From: Prochloron sp. SulCav_FS08_3_32_3330
GTDB taxonomy: Bacteria > Cyanobacteriota > Cyanobacteriia > Cyanobacteriales > DYNF01
Length of the DNA: 61,742 nucleotides
NCBI GenBank assembly: GCA_020721205.1
Contig: DYNF01000012.1
Span: 1 to 61,742 of the forward strand
Direction of reading: 5' to 3'
Position numbers and translations under genes: made by a program. The notes beneath the pieces were generated by a model that saw nothing but the letters and a program-made list of their open reading frames with translations, searched no databases and was not told the DNA's origin. Below are positions 19,384 through 28,793 of the stretch, piece after piece; the stretch's first letter is position 1, and each line of letters starts with the position of its first letter.

Positions 19384-20400
19384 ATGTCTCAGTTTACCCC
19401 AAATATAAAAAAAGTTGAAACACAAGAAACAGCTATGCCTTCTCAAACCGGAAGCCTTAAAAAAACTCAAAATTTAATTAAAAAGAAGGAGTTTGCCCAA
19501 GCACTGACAGAAATAGAATTAGTGCTTCAACAAGAGCCAAATTCCGCAAAGGCACATATAATCGCTGGAAAATTAAAAGCTCGTCAAAAAAGACAAGATG
19601 AGGCTTTAGTTCACTTTCAGACAGCCCTCAGAATTGATCCCCAAACTATTCCCGCTTATCTCAGAACTGGTCGCATTTATTATGACAAAAAACAATATGA
19701 TTCTGCTATTAAAATTTTTGAAGCCGCAATTAAACAAGCTCCAAAACAGCCTTTGCCTTATGTAGGTCTAGCTCAAACTTATTTTCAACAAAAACAATAT
19801 ATACAAGCTGAACAAAACTTTATTAAAGCAATTAATCTCAATCCTCGCTTAACGGGTGCCAGAAGGGGACTTGCTTTAACCTATAAAGAGCAAAAGAGAT
19901 ATCCAGAAGCAATTAATTATTTTCAAAGTATTTTGAGAATTGAACCTGATAATGCGACTGCTTATCTTGGATTAGGGAGAATATATCTATTACAAGATAA
20001 TTTTGCTCTAGCAAAAGAGGCTTATCAAAAGGCTATTACCATTAAAGACAAAATTCCAGATTCTGCTTATATGGGACTTGCTGAAGCTTTGATTGCAGAA
20101 AACAATTTAACTAAAGCACAAGAAATTTTAACTTCAATTTCTAAAAGTTCCCAATTAGGATCAAGATTACAAAAACTTTGGGGTGATTTATATACACGCC
20201 AAGGTTTATACAAAGAAGCAACAGAGGCTTATCAAGCGGCTGTGTTACAAAGTTCTGATGAAAATACCGAATCTTCTGAATTAGAAGGGATTGATTTATT
20301 AAGAGAAATGGATGATTCTGAATGGGAAGAATTAGCTAAATCTTATCAAGTAACGGCTCAATCAAAGGTTAATCAAGTTCGTCAGCAATTGAATCGTTAA
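19384..20400 (+). CDS. Tetratricopeptide repeat protein
   Basis: 338 residues. After a short polar N-terminus (about 1-25) come about seven consecutive TPR units (about residues 30-285), such as AYLRTGRIYYDKKQYDSAIKIFEAAIKQAP and the following units with the usual A/G-Y-A pattern. The last 45 residues are acidic and helical (SELEGIDLLREMDDSEWEELAK). TPR arrays form protein-binding scaffolds. No signal peptide is present, so it is cytosolic. AGGAG lies 8-12 bases before the ATG. It heads the plus-strand half of the island, divergent from the giant synthase, so it may organise that enzyme or its partners, but this is inference. Confidence 0.85.
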   Translation: MSQFTPNIKKVETQETAMPSQTGSLKKTQNLIKKKEFAQALTEIELVLQQEPNSAKAHIIAGKLKARQKRQDEALVHFQTALRIDPQTIPAYLRTGRIYYDKKQYDSAIKIFEAAIKQAPKQPLPYVGLAQTYFQQKQYIQAEQNFIKAINLNPRLTGARRGLALTYKEQKRYPEAINYFQSILRIEPDNATAYLGLGRIYLLQDNFALAKEAYQKAITIKDKIPDSAYMGLAEALIAENNLTKAQEILTSISKSSQLGSRLQKLWGDLYTRQGLYKEATEAYQAAVLQSSDENTESSELEGIDLLREMDDSEWEELAKSYQVTAQSKVNQVRQQLNR

Positions 20401-20423
20401 ATTAACTATTAGTAAAACAAGAC

Positions 20424-20464
20424 TTCTCTTGTAGTACAATGATGATGATTATATTACAAGAGAA
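20424..20464. terminator. Hairpin after the TPR gene
   Basis: The 10-bp arms TTCTCTTGTA and its complement TACAAGAGAA-like sequence (20455-20464) enclose about 21 bases. No T-run follows on the plus strand, so it may be a weak or factor-dependent terminator, or an mRNA end protector. Confidence 0.4.
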
Positions 20465-20612
20465 AAAGAATTTTATCTAGCTGGGGAAAAACAGTTAAAA
20501 AGTTGATTTTAAGTCATTAGATCATGAAGTTTTAACCACAGTTCTAGTTGTTTCTCAAAAATACAAGTTTTTCTAAAAATTTAGCAATTATCTATGGTAA
20601 TTTAATCATGTT

Positions 20613-21263
20613 ATGACCCAAGAAAAAAATAGTTTACAGGAAAAAAGACAAAAGGCTTTAGAAAAGTTACAAAGTAATCGGGGAAAAAAAAGAACAGTTA
20701 CACCACCAACGATTAACAAAAAAACGGAAGGGCTTTATTTATTCACAAACAATAATCAAGAAATTACTGAAATTACTGATGATCTTAATTCTATTTCCCA
20801 AGAAATTGATATTAATGAGTTAAAACCTGATAGTTTACCTAAAATTGCTAAAGCTTCAGTAACAGTTAAAAAACGACAAGAAAAAATGACTGAAGCTATT
20901 AAAAGGTTAAAAGAAACTCGTCAGAAGATTAAAAAAAATCGCAAAGAAAAACAACAAAAACAAGAAGTACAAGATAAGTTTTCAGAAGATCAAAATTTAG
21001 AAGTTAATCGTCATCAACTTAAACAAGATATTTTAACTGCTGATTTTTGGCAACAAGCTTCTCAGTGGTTGAGTGGTATTAATACGGATATTTATTTAAG
21101 TTCTACTCCTAAAGAGGAGATTGAATTATTATATAAACAAGCAAAACATCGTTATAAAGCTTTAAAATTAATGCTCGAAGATACAGAAAAAGAATTAGAT
21201 GCTTTTGAGGCTTATTTTAGAAATTTAGATAGTCTTTCGGATCAAAAAAACAAACCTGAATAA
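20613..21263 (+). CDS. Lys/Glu-rich coiled-coil protein of unknown function
   Basis: 216 residues. Strongly charged throughout, with long helical stretches (residues about 80-130 with many KKRQEK-type runs, and 170-205 with YKQAKHRYKALKLMLEDTEK). No membrane segment or known motif. It follows the TPR gene by 212 bp on the same strand. Its high charge and lack of globular signature suggest a structural or scaffold role, but no function can be assigned. Confidence 0.6.
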   Translation: MTQEKNSLQEKRQKALEKLQSNRGKKRTVTPPTINKKTEGLYLFTNNNQEITEITDDLNSISQEIDINELKPDSLPKIAKASVTVKKRQEKMTEAIKRLKETRQKIKKNRKEKQQKQEVQDKFSEDQNLEVNRHQLKQDILTADFWQQASQWLSGINTDIYLSSTPKEEIELLYKQAKHRYKALKLMLEDTEKELDAFEAYFRNLDSLSDQKNKPE

Positions 21264-21418
21264 ATTAAAAATAGGCGAATCGAGGTATTATAAAGTTTTA
21301 CTGGATTTATCGAAAAATATAGAAATATATTGATATTTATGATAAACTAAAATTAGTAATTTGATGCAAGATTTTGTCTCAATTATTACTTCATTCTGTG
21401 CTAGACTTTATGGGATAA

Positions 21419-21907
21419 GGAGGAGAACTAGAAAAACAGCAACTCATTATTAAATGTTTAGAGGAAGATTTAGGAGTTAACAACTTGGCAACTGTAACAT
21501 CAAATAAAAAAGGTTTTATTCCTTTTATTATTAACGGCAGACCTGTCAAATCAATTAACCAATTTTACCATAAGAAAAAAGCTCTACTTCAATCCCAATT
21601 AAAGGAAATGAAGACAAGTAAAAAAATCCAAAAATTATCAACCAAAAGAAGTTTAAAAATCGAAGATTATTTACATAAAACTAGCCGTTATATTATCGAT
21701 CAGTTAATTGAGAATAATACGGGGACTTTAGTAATAGGCAATAATCCAGATTGGAAACAAGGGATAAATATTGGAGACATAAATAATCAAAACTTTGTTC
21801 AAATTCCTTTTAGTAGTTTGATTCAAAAATTACAATATAAAGCTGAATTAGTGGGAATAAAAGTAGTAATTATGGAGGAATCTTATACTTCTAAAAATAG
21901 CTTGTAA
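21419..21907 (+). pseudogene. TnpB (IS200/IS605 family) remnant
   Basis: The frame opens after a TAA at 21416 and has no good ATG start. From about 21470 it reads DLGVNNLATVTSNKKGF, NGRPVKSINQFYHKKKALL, EDYLHKTSRYIIDQLIENN, GTLVIGNNPDWKQ and VIMEESYTSK, which are conserved blocks in the C-terminal half of TnpB, the RuvC-like nuclease of IS605-type elements. The N-terminal half is missing and the frame stops just after SYTSKNSL, before the expected zinc-finger region. It is therefore a broken relic. No TnpA is visible nearby. Confidence 0.8.
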
Positions 21908-21951
21908 CAGGCAGGATTTTTATTTTAATCTAAAATTTGCTAAATGTACAG

Positions 21952-21967
21952 CCGTCCTAAAAGACGG
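21952..21967 (+). repeat. Hairpin, possible right end of the IS605-type relic
   Basis: The arms CCGTC and GACGG enclose CTAAAA, 45 bases after the TnpB remnant and 17 bases before the first sulfotransferase start. Such hairpins are typical of the right end (and overlapping guide RNA region) of IS605-type elements. The assignment is inference from position. Confidence 0.4.
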
Positions 21968-21983
21968 GATTTCGATTTTTCTG

Positions 21984-22916
21984 ATGAAAAAAATTTTAAT
22001 TATTCTGTGTCCACCACGATCTTTTTCTTCCGTTGTATCTACAATGATTGGACAACATCCTCAAATGTATGGTTTTCCTGAACTTCATTTATTTTCGGCA
22101 CAGACAGTTAAGGAAATTATAGAAACTAAATCAAAAAAGGGTAAAATAGCTTCTCCCGGGTTATTGAGAACTTTAGCACAAGAACATGATGGAGTTCAAT
22201 CTACTGAGACTATTCTCAAAGCAATCAATTGGTTAATGGAAAGAAAAGATTGGTCTACTAAACAGTTATTTGATTATTTAATAGATTTAATTAATCCTAA
22301 AATTGGAGTAGAAAAAACTCCTAATACTGCAAAAAGAAAAAAATATTTAGAAAGGGCTTATAATGATTATCAAAATGCTTATTTTTTACATTTAACTCGT
22401 CATCCTGTTTCTACTCGTAAATCAATGACTGAATTTGTACTTAAACGTTCTGGTAAAAAGAAAAAGAAAAATTTATCTTCAATTCAAAAAGATAATAACA
22501 CTGATGGTTTTTTTCTTTGGTATAATATGCACCGAAATATTCTTAATTTTACAAACACATTACCTGTAGGACAAACCATGAGACTTAAAGGTGAAGATTT
22601 ACTGTCCTATCCTGATTTATATTTACCTCAAGTAGCACAGTGGTTAGGTTTAAGCACAGATTCAGAGGCGATCGAGGCGATGAAACATCCTGAAAATTCT
22701 CCCTATGCTTATGTGGGTCCTGTTCCTTGTCCGGGGGGAAATGATCCTAATTTTATGAACAATCCTACTTTAAGAACTGGAATTATTAAAGAACCTTCTC
22801 TTTCTAACTTTTTAAGTCAAGAAAAATGGGCAAATCCTCAATTAAATTATTTTTCTTCTTTAGATCAATTTCAAAATGATATTTTATCTTTAGCAAATTT
22901 ATTAGGATATAACTAA
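21984..22916 (+). CDS. PAPS-dependent sulfotransferase, tandem copy 1
   Basis: 310 residues. Transfers sulfate from PAPS to a hydroxyl, with acceptor unknown. The N-terminal strand and 5'-phosphosulfate loop read LIILCPPRSFSSVVSTMIG (about 4-22), with PRSFSS in place of the usual PRSGST. PELHLF follows at about 32-37, as in lipid and polyketide sulfotransferases. The 3'-phosphate motif LTRHPVSTRKS (about 137-147) supplies the Arg and Ser that bind PAPS. No signal peptide or membrane helix, so cytosolic. It is followed 18 bp later by a close paralogue, then by a propeller-like and a hydrolase gene, probably one transcript. There is no clear ribosome binding site, and the leader carries the end of a TnpB relic. 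Confidence 0.85.
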   Translation: MKKILIILCPPRSFSSVVSTMIGQHPQMYGFPELHLFSAQTVKEIIETKSKKGKIASPGLLRTLAQEHDGVQSTETILKAINWLMERKDWSTKQLFDYLIDLINPKIGVEKTPNTAKRKKYLERAYNDYQNAYFLHLTRHPVSTRKSMTEFVLKRSGKKKKKNLSSIQKDNNTDGFFLWYNMHRNILNFTNTLPVGQTMRLKGEDLLSYPDLYLPQVAQWLGLSTDSEAIEAMKHPENSPYAYVGPVPCPGGNDPNFMNNPTLRTGIIKEPSLSNFLSQEKWANPQLNYFSSLDQFQNDILSLANLLGYN

Positions 22917-22934
22917 TTTTTAATTATTTCTTTT

Positions 22935-23882
22935 ATGAAAGATCCTTTAATTATTTTATGTCCACCTCGTTCTTTTTCTTCTGTCATTTCAACTATGATT
23001 GGAGAACATCCTCAAATTTATGGTTTTCCTGAACTTCATCTATTTTCAGGTCAAACTGTTGAGGATATTATGATTAGAGAAGAAAAAGCAGGTAATTCTG
23101 GTCCCCCCGGACTAATTAGAACTTTAGCACAAGAACACGATGGTGTTCAAAATAGTAGAAGTATTATCAAAGCGATCGCTTGGTTTCGACAAAGAAAACA
23201 TTGGTCTACTAAAAAATTATTTGATTATTTATTAAACTTAGTAGATCCATTAATGGGTTTAGAAAAAAGTCCTGAAACTGGTGGCAAAAAGAAATATTTA
23301 GAGAGATCTTATCGTTGGTTTCCCAATGCTTATTATCTTCATTTAACTCGTCATCCGGTATCCACCCGCAAATCTCTGAAAGAGTTTTATGAATCAAAAA
23401 AAAGAAAAAAAACAAAAATAACCGCTAAATATGAAGTTGATGGTTTAATTATTTGGTATTTAATGCACTATAATATTGTGAATTTTACAAACACATTACC
23501 TGTAGGACAAACCATGAGATTGAAAGGCGAAGATTTACTTTCAAACCCTGATTTATATTTACCTCAAGTGGCACAGTGGTTAGGTTTAAGCACAGATTCA
23601 GAGGCGATCGAGGCGATGAAACATCCTGAACATTCTCCTTATGCTTATGTAGGTCCCGCTCCAGTAAGAGGTGGAAATGATCCTAAATTTATGCGGGATC
23701 CTAAATTACGTTTGGGAAAAGTCAAAGAACCTTCTTTAACTCAATTTTTTGCCCAAAATAAATGGCAATGGGCTTCTGATCTTTATCGTGATATTTTAGA
23801 AGAAGCTGGTCTTAATTTATTAACGGAAACAGAAATTTCTGTAGAAATTATGAGATTAGCTAATGTATTAGGATATGATTAA
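22935..23882 (+). CDS. PAPS-dependent sulfotransferase, tandem copy 2
   Basis: 315 residues, paralogous to the preceding gene along its whole length. The PAPS loop ILCPPRSFSSVISTMIG, PELHLF, the 3'-phosphate motif LTRHPVSTRKS and the C-terminal PYAYVGPAP segment are all conserved. About 170 bp near 23481-23655 are almost identical to 22544-22720 of copy 1, while the flanks have diverged, which points to gene conversion or recent duplication of that segment. The segment lies in the C-terminal half (FTNTLPVGQTMRLKGEDLL, GLSTDSEAIEAMKHPE). Acceptor unknown. The two enzymes may act on different hydroxyls of one product. Confidence 0.85.
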   Translation: MKDPLIILCPPRSFSSVISTMIGEHPQIYGFPELHLFSGQTVEDIMIREEKAGNSGPPGLIRTLAQEHDGVQNSRSIIKAIAWFRQRKHWSTKKLFDYLLNLVDPLMGLEKSPETGGKKKYLERSYRWFPNAYYLHLTRHPVSTRKSLKEFYESKKRKKTKITAKYEVDGLIIWYLMHYNIVNFTNTLPVGQTMRLKGEDLLSNPDLYLPQVAQWLGLSTDSEAIEAMKHPEHSPYAYVGPAPVRGGNDPKFMRDPKLRLGKVKEPSLTQFFAQNKWQWASDLYRDILEEAGLNLLTETEISVEIMRLANVLGYD

Positions 23883-23932
23883 TTTCAGATTAACAAATTT
23901 ACTCATTTCTCTTGACATAACATTTTTAGATT

Positions 23933-25129
23933 ATGCTTGATTCTCTTTTTGATTTTCAACAGAATAGTTTTGAAAAAAACTATAAATTTGTAGTAGAAAA
24001 TATTGAAGATACATTATATTTAACTATTATTTATATTGATGAACAACTATTAGCTCTTGAGATTAAAGTTTTTATTTATGAGCCTCTTAATCAAAAATGG
24101 AAAACTTTATATCAACAAAATCTTAATCATAAAAATATTGATTTTTATAGCACAATTAAGGATCAATGTCAAATTAAAATTTTAAAAATAATTAATAAAA
24201 CTTTATTAATTATTTTTGAATATGCAGAACAATTTCTAATTTTAAGATTAAACAAGGACTATAATTTGATCGAGGAAATAGAATTAAATGATGACTTTGC
24301 TAAAAAACTTATCTCCTCTTGTTCCATCGGGGGTATTAATAATCTATTTTACTTAACAAATGTAGAGCAAACATTATTAGAAATAATTAAAATTAATGAG
24401 TTATTAGAAATTTCATCATTTGTAATTAATCTACCTCAGAATTTATTGAAAAATAACTTTAAAATTAGTCAAGTTTATTTGGCTAAAGATAATTTCTATT
24501 TAGGCATAGATCATGAACAAAAAGGATTTACCATTTCTAAAAAAGAGTATGAAGCTAATGAAAATAATGAGCAAAATTATTGGCATTCAATCATAGAAAA
24601 AGGAGCTTACCGTTACAGTCTTAATCAAAAAATTTCTTTTATAACTTTTTTTCAAGATTGTATCTATGTTGCTAGTGGATTAAATTTAGATGAACAAAAC
24701 TTAGAAAAAAATAAATATTATCCTAGTGGATTTGAAATAATTAGGATTTATAATGATGATGATTGGGATATTATTACAGGGAATCCTCAATTTACACCTC
24801 AAGGTTTAAAAGTACCTCTTTCTGGTTATGGTAGTGGATTTGATCATTGTTATAATTGTCTAGTAGAAAGTTTAATCGTTCATCAAGATCAATTGTGCCT
24901 TTTAACAAAAAATATAGATAATTTACAACTTTGGCAATCTTCTAATGGAGAAGATTGGCAGTTACAAACTATCGAATATAACCTAGAAAATTATACTCAA
25001 TTTAAAGTTATTAAAACTTTATCCTGTAGTTGGGGCTTAATTTATGTTGTAAATTTAAGGCAGTTAAATTTACAACAAAATTATCAAATTTTAGTTATTA
25101 TAGAAAATAAAAAGTTATCAAAAATATGA
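23933..25129 (+). CDS. Propeller-like protein of unknown function (paralogue of the protein at 32276)
   Basis: 398 residues. No signal peptide and no catalytic motif. The protein is beta-rich with spaced Trp/Tyr-containing segments. Its C-terminal half aligns by eye with the 495-residue protein at 32276-33763: SLNQKISFITFFQDCIYVASG, then FEIIRI, DIITGNPQ, PLSGYGSGFDHCYN and LQLWQSS correspond to LNQGIVSMKAFKGALYVGTG, EIIRI, DIIVGNTR, PLSGLTAGFHNYF and a later W-containing block. The stop codon overlaps the next gene's start by ATGA, so the two are translationally coupled. It might bind a glycan or act as a scaffold, but no function is known to me. Confidence 0.7.
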   Translation: MLDSLFDFQQNSFEKNYKFVVENIEDTLYLTIIYIDEQLLALEIKVFIYEPLNQKWKTLYQQNLNHKNIDFYSTIKDQCQIKILKIINKTLLIIFEYAEQFLILRLNKDYNLIEEIELNDDFAKKLISSCSIGGINNLFYLTNVEQTLLEIIKINELLEISSFVINLPQNLLKNNFKISQVYLAKDNFYLGIDHEQKGFTISKKEYEANENNEQNYWHSIIEKGAYRYSLNQKISFITFFQDCIYVASGLNLDEQNLEKNKYYPSGFEIIRIYNDDDWDIITGNPQFTPQGLKVPLSGYGSGFDHCYNCLVESLIVHQDQLCLLTKNIDNLQLWQSSNGEDWQLQTIEYNLENYTQFKVIKTLSCSWGLIYVVNLRQLNLQQNYQILVIIENKKLSKI

Positions 25130-26052
25130 ATAATCAAGTAGAAATAAGTTATCTTAATAATAAAAACGTCATTGTCTATAAAATTCCTCCTAAGCTAACA
25201 GATGTTAATATTGATAATTGGTTAGAACCTCATTATGTTGCTTTTAATTTGTCCTTAAAAATTCGTCCTGAATTATTTTTATTTTTAGGAGGTTCTTTTG
25301 GTAAACCCGGACAACAAAAACTATTTTTACAAGAAATTATTAATTTAGGTTATATTGTGATTCATCTTAATTATCCTAATGATTGGACAATTGCGAATCT
25401 TTGCCAAAATAGTAACCAATTTAATTGTCATGAAAAAAAAAGAAAAGCAATTATTTATGGACAAACAAATGCCAGAAATAATATTATCATTACTCCAGCA
25501 AACTCGATTGAAAATCGTTTAGCTAAATTATTACTTTTTCTCACAAATTATTTACCCGAATTATCTTGGTCAAATTATCTCAAACATAATCAGATAAAAT
25601 GGGAATCAATTATTATTGCAGGGCATTCTCAAGGGGGTGGTCATGCCGCTATCATTGCTCAAGATTACCTTGTCTCTAGGGTCATTATGTTAAGTTCCCC
25701 TGCTGATTATAACCAACATTATAACCAAATGGCATCATGGTTATCTACTCCCACAGTAACACCTAGCGAAAGATTTTATGGTTTTGTTCATCTTCAAGAT
25801 CCAGCTTATCCAAGAATTATTAAAGCATGGAATTTATTAGGTTTATCTAATCATGGTGATTTAATTAATATTGATCACATCCCCATATCTGAAGTTAATT
25901 CTCATCAATTAGTCACATCTAAATTAACTGCTACTCCTCATAAATTTCATGGGAGTATTTTTAATGATCGCCATACCCCTAAATTCAGTGATGGGAGACC
26001 TTTATATAAAGAAGTTTGGCAATATTTATGTCTTCATCCTAATCTAAATTAA
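25126..26052 (+). CDS. Alpha/beta hydrolase
   Basis: 308 residues. The nucleophile elbow AGHSQGGGHAA has Ser168. The preceding strand and the LFLFLGGSFGKPG oxyanion-type loop (about 51-63) fit the alpha/beta hydrolase fold. Likely acid and His are in the C-terminal half (for example HKFHGSIFNDRHTP, about 271-284). The GHSQGGGHAA form and the C-terminal layout resemble a family of bacterial hydrolases without known substrate. It is not closely similar to the thioesterase-like hydrolase at 33795. It begins inside the stop codon of the preceding gene (ATGA overlap) and ends 9 bp from the convergent export-adaptor gene. Confidence 0.8.
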   Translation: MNNQVEISYLNNKNVIVYKIPPKLTDVNIDNWLEPHYVAFNLSLKIRPELFLFLGGSFGKPGQQKLFLQEIINLGYIVIHLNYPNDWTIANLCQNSNQFNCHEKKRKAIIYGQTNARNNIIITPANSIENRLAKLLLFLTNYLPELSWSNYLKHNQIKWESIIIAGHSQGGGHAAIIAQDYLVSRVIMLSSPADYNQHYNQMASWLSTPTVTPSERFYGFVHLQDPAYPRIIKAWNLLGLSNHGDLINIDHIPISEVNSHQLVTSKLTATPHKFHGSIFNDRHTPKFSDGRPLYKEVWQYLCLHPNLN

Positions 26053-26061
26053 CTTAAAAAA

Positions 26062-28755
26062 TTAAGGAAGCCAAGACCAAAATTCTATTTGTAAAAATCG
26101 AATTAAAGGGCGAGTCAAAATAACAATAGTTGGTTTTTTTTCTTGTTTAATTTTTCCATAACCAGACATCCCCGGTTTTAAAATAAAATCTGTATTTTCT
26201 AATTTAATTTGTACAGTAAAAACCCTAACCAATAATTGATTATCTTCTTCTTGAGTAGCAGGTTCAATCGCAATAACTTTACCCGAAATAGGTTGATTAG
26301 GATAAGCTAAAAGTTTAACCTGTGCCGAGACATTTAGACTAAATTCCCCCACATCATATTCAGGAATTTTAAGTTCAGCTACTAAATTTGTTGCATCTTG
26401 TGCGGTAGCAAAAGTTTCTCCTTGGTTGAGATAACTACCAATATTTTTATCTAAATATGATTCAACTAAATAACCATCAAAAGGCATTAATAAATCACTA
26501 CTAAAATTTTTTTCTTGGGTATATTTTAACTCTTGTTGTAAACGATTTAATTCAGCAGTTGTTCGTTTCACTTCTTGCTGTGCTACTTCAATATCAGCCG
26601 GAATTGTACCAATTAAAACTAAGTTTAGTTTAGCTTGGGCTTCCTGTAAACTTTTTCTTTTAGTTAAAACATCTTGTTTTACTTGTTCTAAATGTTGACG
26701 TTGACTAGCTAATTTGGCTTCAATTTGTTGAATAATTCTTTGTTGAGTGTTTAAATTTTGTCTTTTTTCTACCACATTAATTTTATCAGTATCTGCTTTT
26801 TCTTGACTATTTTCTAATCTTTGTAAAGGGAATGCTCCTTCCTCATACAAAGATTCAAGTCTAGTAACTTCTTGCTCACTATATTTAGCTGTTATAATCG
26901 CACTTTCTAGTTGTTGTTCTAAACTTTTTAATTCTTCTTTTTTTACGCTTAATTCTGCTCTAACTTCTTCTACTTCTTGTCTAACTACTTCCACTGCCGA
27001 TAAAGCAACATTAACTTCTTGTCGAACTACTTCCACTTGTTTAGTTGAAATTTCAATTTCTTCTTTTCTAGCCCCTTCTTCTAATTTTTTTAAGGTAACT
27101 AGAGATTGTTTTTTTTGTGCTTCTTTTTCTTTCAGTTGTTCTTTTAATGTTAATATTTGATTTTCTAAATCGCTGGAAATTATATCAGCAATCATTGTTC
27201 CTTTTTTTATTAAAACGCCATCCCCACCTTGATAAAAAACCTGATCTATTTTTCCAGAAATGGGTGTTTGTATTTCTTGTTGTTTTGGGGGCAATATTTG
27301 ACAATCTCCACCAATCGAATAAGGCATGGGAATCATCAAGAGGCTAAATATTAGCAATAGGAAAAATATCAGTCTAACTCTTTTTGTTTTCACCGAAAAA
27401 TTATTAATATTTTTCTCATTATTAAAGTCTTTTATTTCTAAACTTTCTTCATTTAAAATTGGATTATTTTCTTTTTTCTTATTATTGTTTAATTTTGAGC
27501 GAGAAATATTAAAAAATACTTTTCTGATATAATTAAATCCTAATAATAGCAAAACAACTAAAATAATATAAAAAGTTCCTCGTCCAAAAATATCAGGAAA
27601 AGAACGACTTAATCCCGAAGCAAAGCGTAAGCTAATTTTAACCACAATAAAACAAAGTATTATAGTTATTATTAAACCAAATATAACAATTAACCATTCT
27701 TTTTTTGATAAAGACTTTTTTGATTGTTTACTAAATAAAGTGCCAAGACTTCTTCTCATTAATTGACGAGGATAATTAGCAGATTTATTCATTAATAATG
27801 ATAAAATTCTTGCCCCCGGAGAAGCAGGTCTTAAGGGTAAACTTCCTTGAATTAAACTAGCTAATCCAATAATAGCAAATAAAATACCACAAGAGGATAA
27901 AATATTCCCTTTTCCTAAGTTAAAATACCAAGTAAATGTACCAATAATAAATAACAGACTTCTAAAACATAAAGGAGAACCATAGATAAATAATTGTTGT
28001 TTTTTACTTAATTTATTAATATCTAGGAGTTTTGCATAAAATCTTGGCACAAATCCCCATCTAATTAACATTCCAAAATCACTAACTTTTCCGCCATAAT
28101 AAGTAGCAATTAAGCCTCTGCCAAATTTTGTGACAAAATTAATTAATAGTAAAGATAATAGGAAAAAAGTTAAAAAAGAGCCAAGTTGTTTTCCTATTTG
28201 TAATGATTCTTCAACTAATTGTTGTTCATTTAACCATAATTTAAAACAAATCGCACAAAGAGGAATTAAAGACCATAATAATAGTTTATATAAAATTAAT
28301 AAAGGTTTTAAAAATGAAACAATTTTCGTAAAAAGTGGGTCAGGATTTTTTAAAATTGACCAACGAGGAACATCATCTTTTTTTGAACCACCTACAAAAT
28401 CATCTTCATCATCATCACCTTCGTCCTCTTGTGGTAATTCTTGAGCATTAACTTGAATTTCTGTTGATATTTGAGGCGTTTCTAATAACCCATATTCGGT
28501 GATTTGTTGTAAAAAAAGATTAAAATTATCTTCACTAATTGCTACCCCAAAATTAAGCTCAAAATTTGCTATAATATTCTCTACCGTTGATTCCCCATCA
28601 AGAGACTGACATAAAAAAAACTCCTCCTCTCCAAATTCAAAAGTTTCCTTAGAATTAGGTTCTTGAAGATAGTAAATTTTTTTTAAATTATCTTGATTTT
28701 GTTCAACTTTAATTAATAAATCTTTTCTTAAGCAAGAACGGAATTTTTTTGACAT
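26062..28755 (-). CDS. PqqD/M50-like/HlyD fusion: membrane export adaptor
   Basis: 897 residues. Domains: an N-terminal PqqD-like helical domain (about 1-95) of the kind that binds leader peptides; an acidic linker (about 110-135, DEGDDDEDDF); a membrane region with about six helices that aligns by eye with M50/site-2-protease-like adaptors (YYGGKVSDFGMLIRWGFVPRFYA, about 219-241); then a HlyD-type periplasmic part (lipoyl-like half near 485-520, coiled coil about 525-740, second half near 765-890, ending EFWSWLP). At the usual HExxH position the sequence is KFGRGL, so the M50 part looks catalytically dead. It would span the inner membrane and reach toward the outer membrane. No ABC ATPase or TolC gene is nearby. 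It lies just downstream of the RTX gene, so it may export that protein. Confidence 0.8.
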   Translation of the reverse strand: MSKKFRSCLRKDLLIKVEQNQDNLKKIYYLQEPNSKETFEFGEEEFFLCQSLDGESTVENIIANFELNFGVAISEDNFNLFLQQITEYGLLETPQISTEIQVNAQELPQEDEGDDDEDDFVGGSKKDDVPRWSILKNPDPLFTKIVSFLKPLLILYKLLLWSLIPLCAICFKLWLNEQQLVEESLQIGKQLGSFLTFFLLSLLLINFVTKFGRGLIATYYGGKVSDFGMLIRWGFVPRFYAKLLDINKLSKKQQLFIYGSPLCFRSLLFIIGTFTWYFNLGKGNILSSCGILFAIIGLASLIQGSLPLRPASPGARILSLLMNKSANYPRQLMRRSLGTLFSKQSKKSLSKKEWLIVIFGLIITIILCFIVVKISLRFASGLSRSFPDIFGRGTFYIILVVLLLLGFNYIRKVFFNISRSKLNNNKKKENNPILNEESLEIKDFNNEKNINNFSVKTKRVRLIFFLLLIFSLLMIPMPYSIGGDCQILPPKQQEIQTPISGKIDQVFYQGGDGVLIKKGTMIADIISSDLENQILTLKEQLKEKEAQKKQSLVTLKKLEEGARKEEIEISTKQVEVVRQEVNVALSAVEVVRQEVEEVRAELSVKKEELKSLEQQLESAIITAKYSEQEVTRLESLYEEGAFPLQRLENSQEKADTDKINVVEKRQNLNTQQRIIQQIEAKLASQRQHLEQVKQDVLTKRKSLQEAQAKLNLVLIGTIPADIEVAQQEVKRTTAELNRLQQELKYTQEKNFSSDLLMPFDGYLVESYLDKNIGSYLNQGETFATAQDATNLVAELKIPEYDVGEFSLNVSAQVKLLAYPNQPISGKVIAIEPATQEEDNQLLVRVFTVQIKLENTDFILKPGMSGYGKIKQEKKPTIVILTRPLIRFLQIEFWSWLP

Positions 28756-28793
28756 TGATAATAATCAGTAGAATTTTCAGATAATTAATAATT

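Noticed and set aside
26062-28755. Active M50 site-2 protease
   Set aside because: The HExxH metal-binding motif is replaced by KFGRGL, so catalysis is unlikely.
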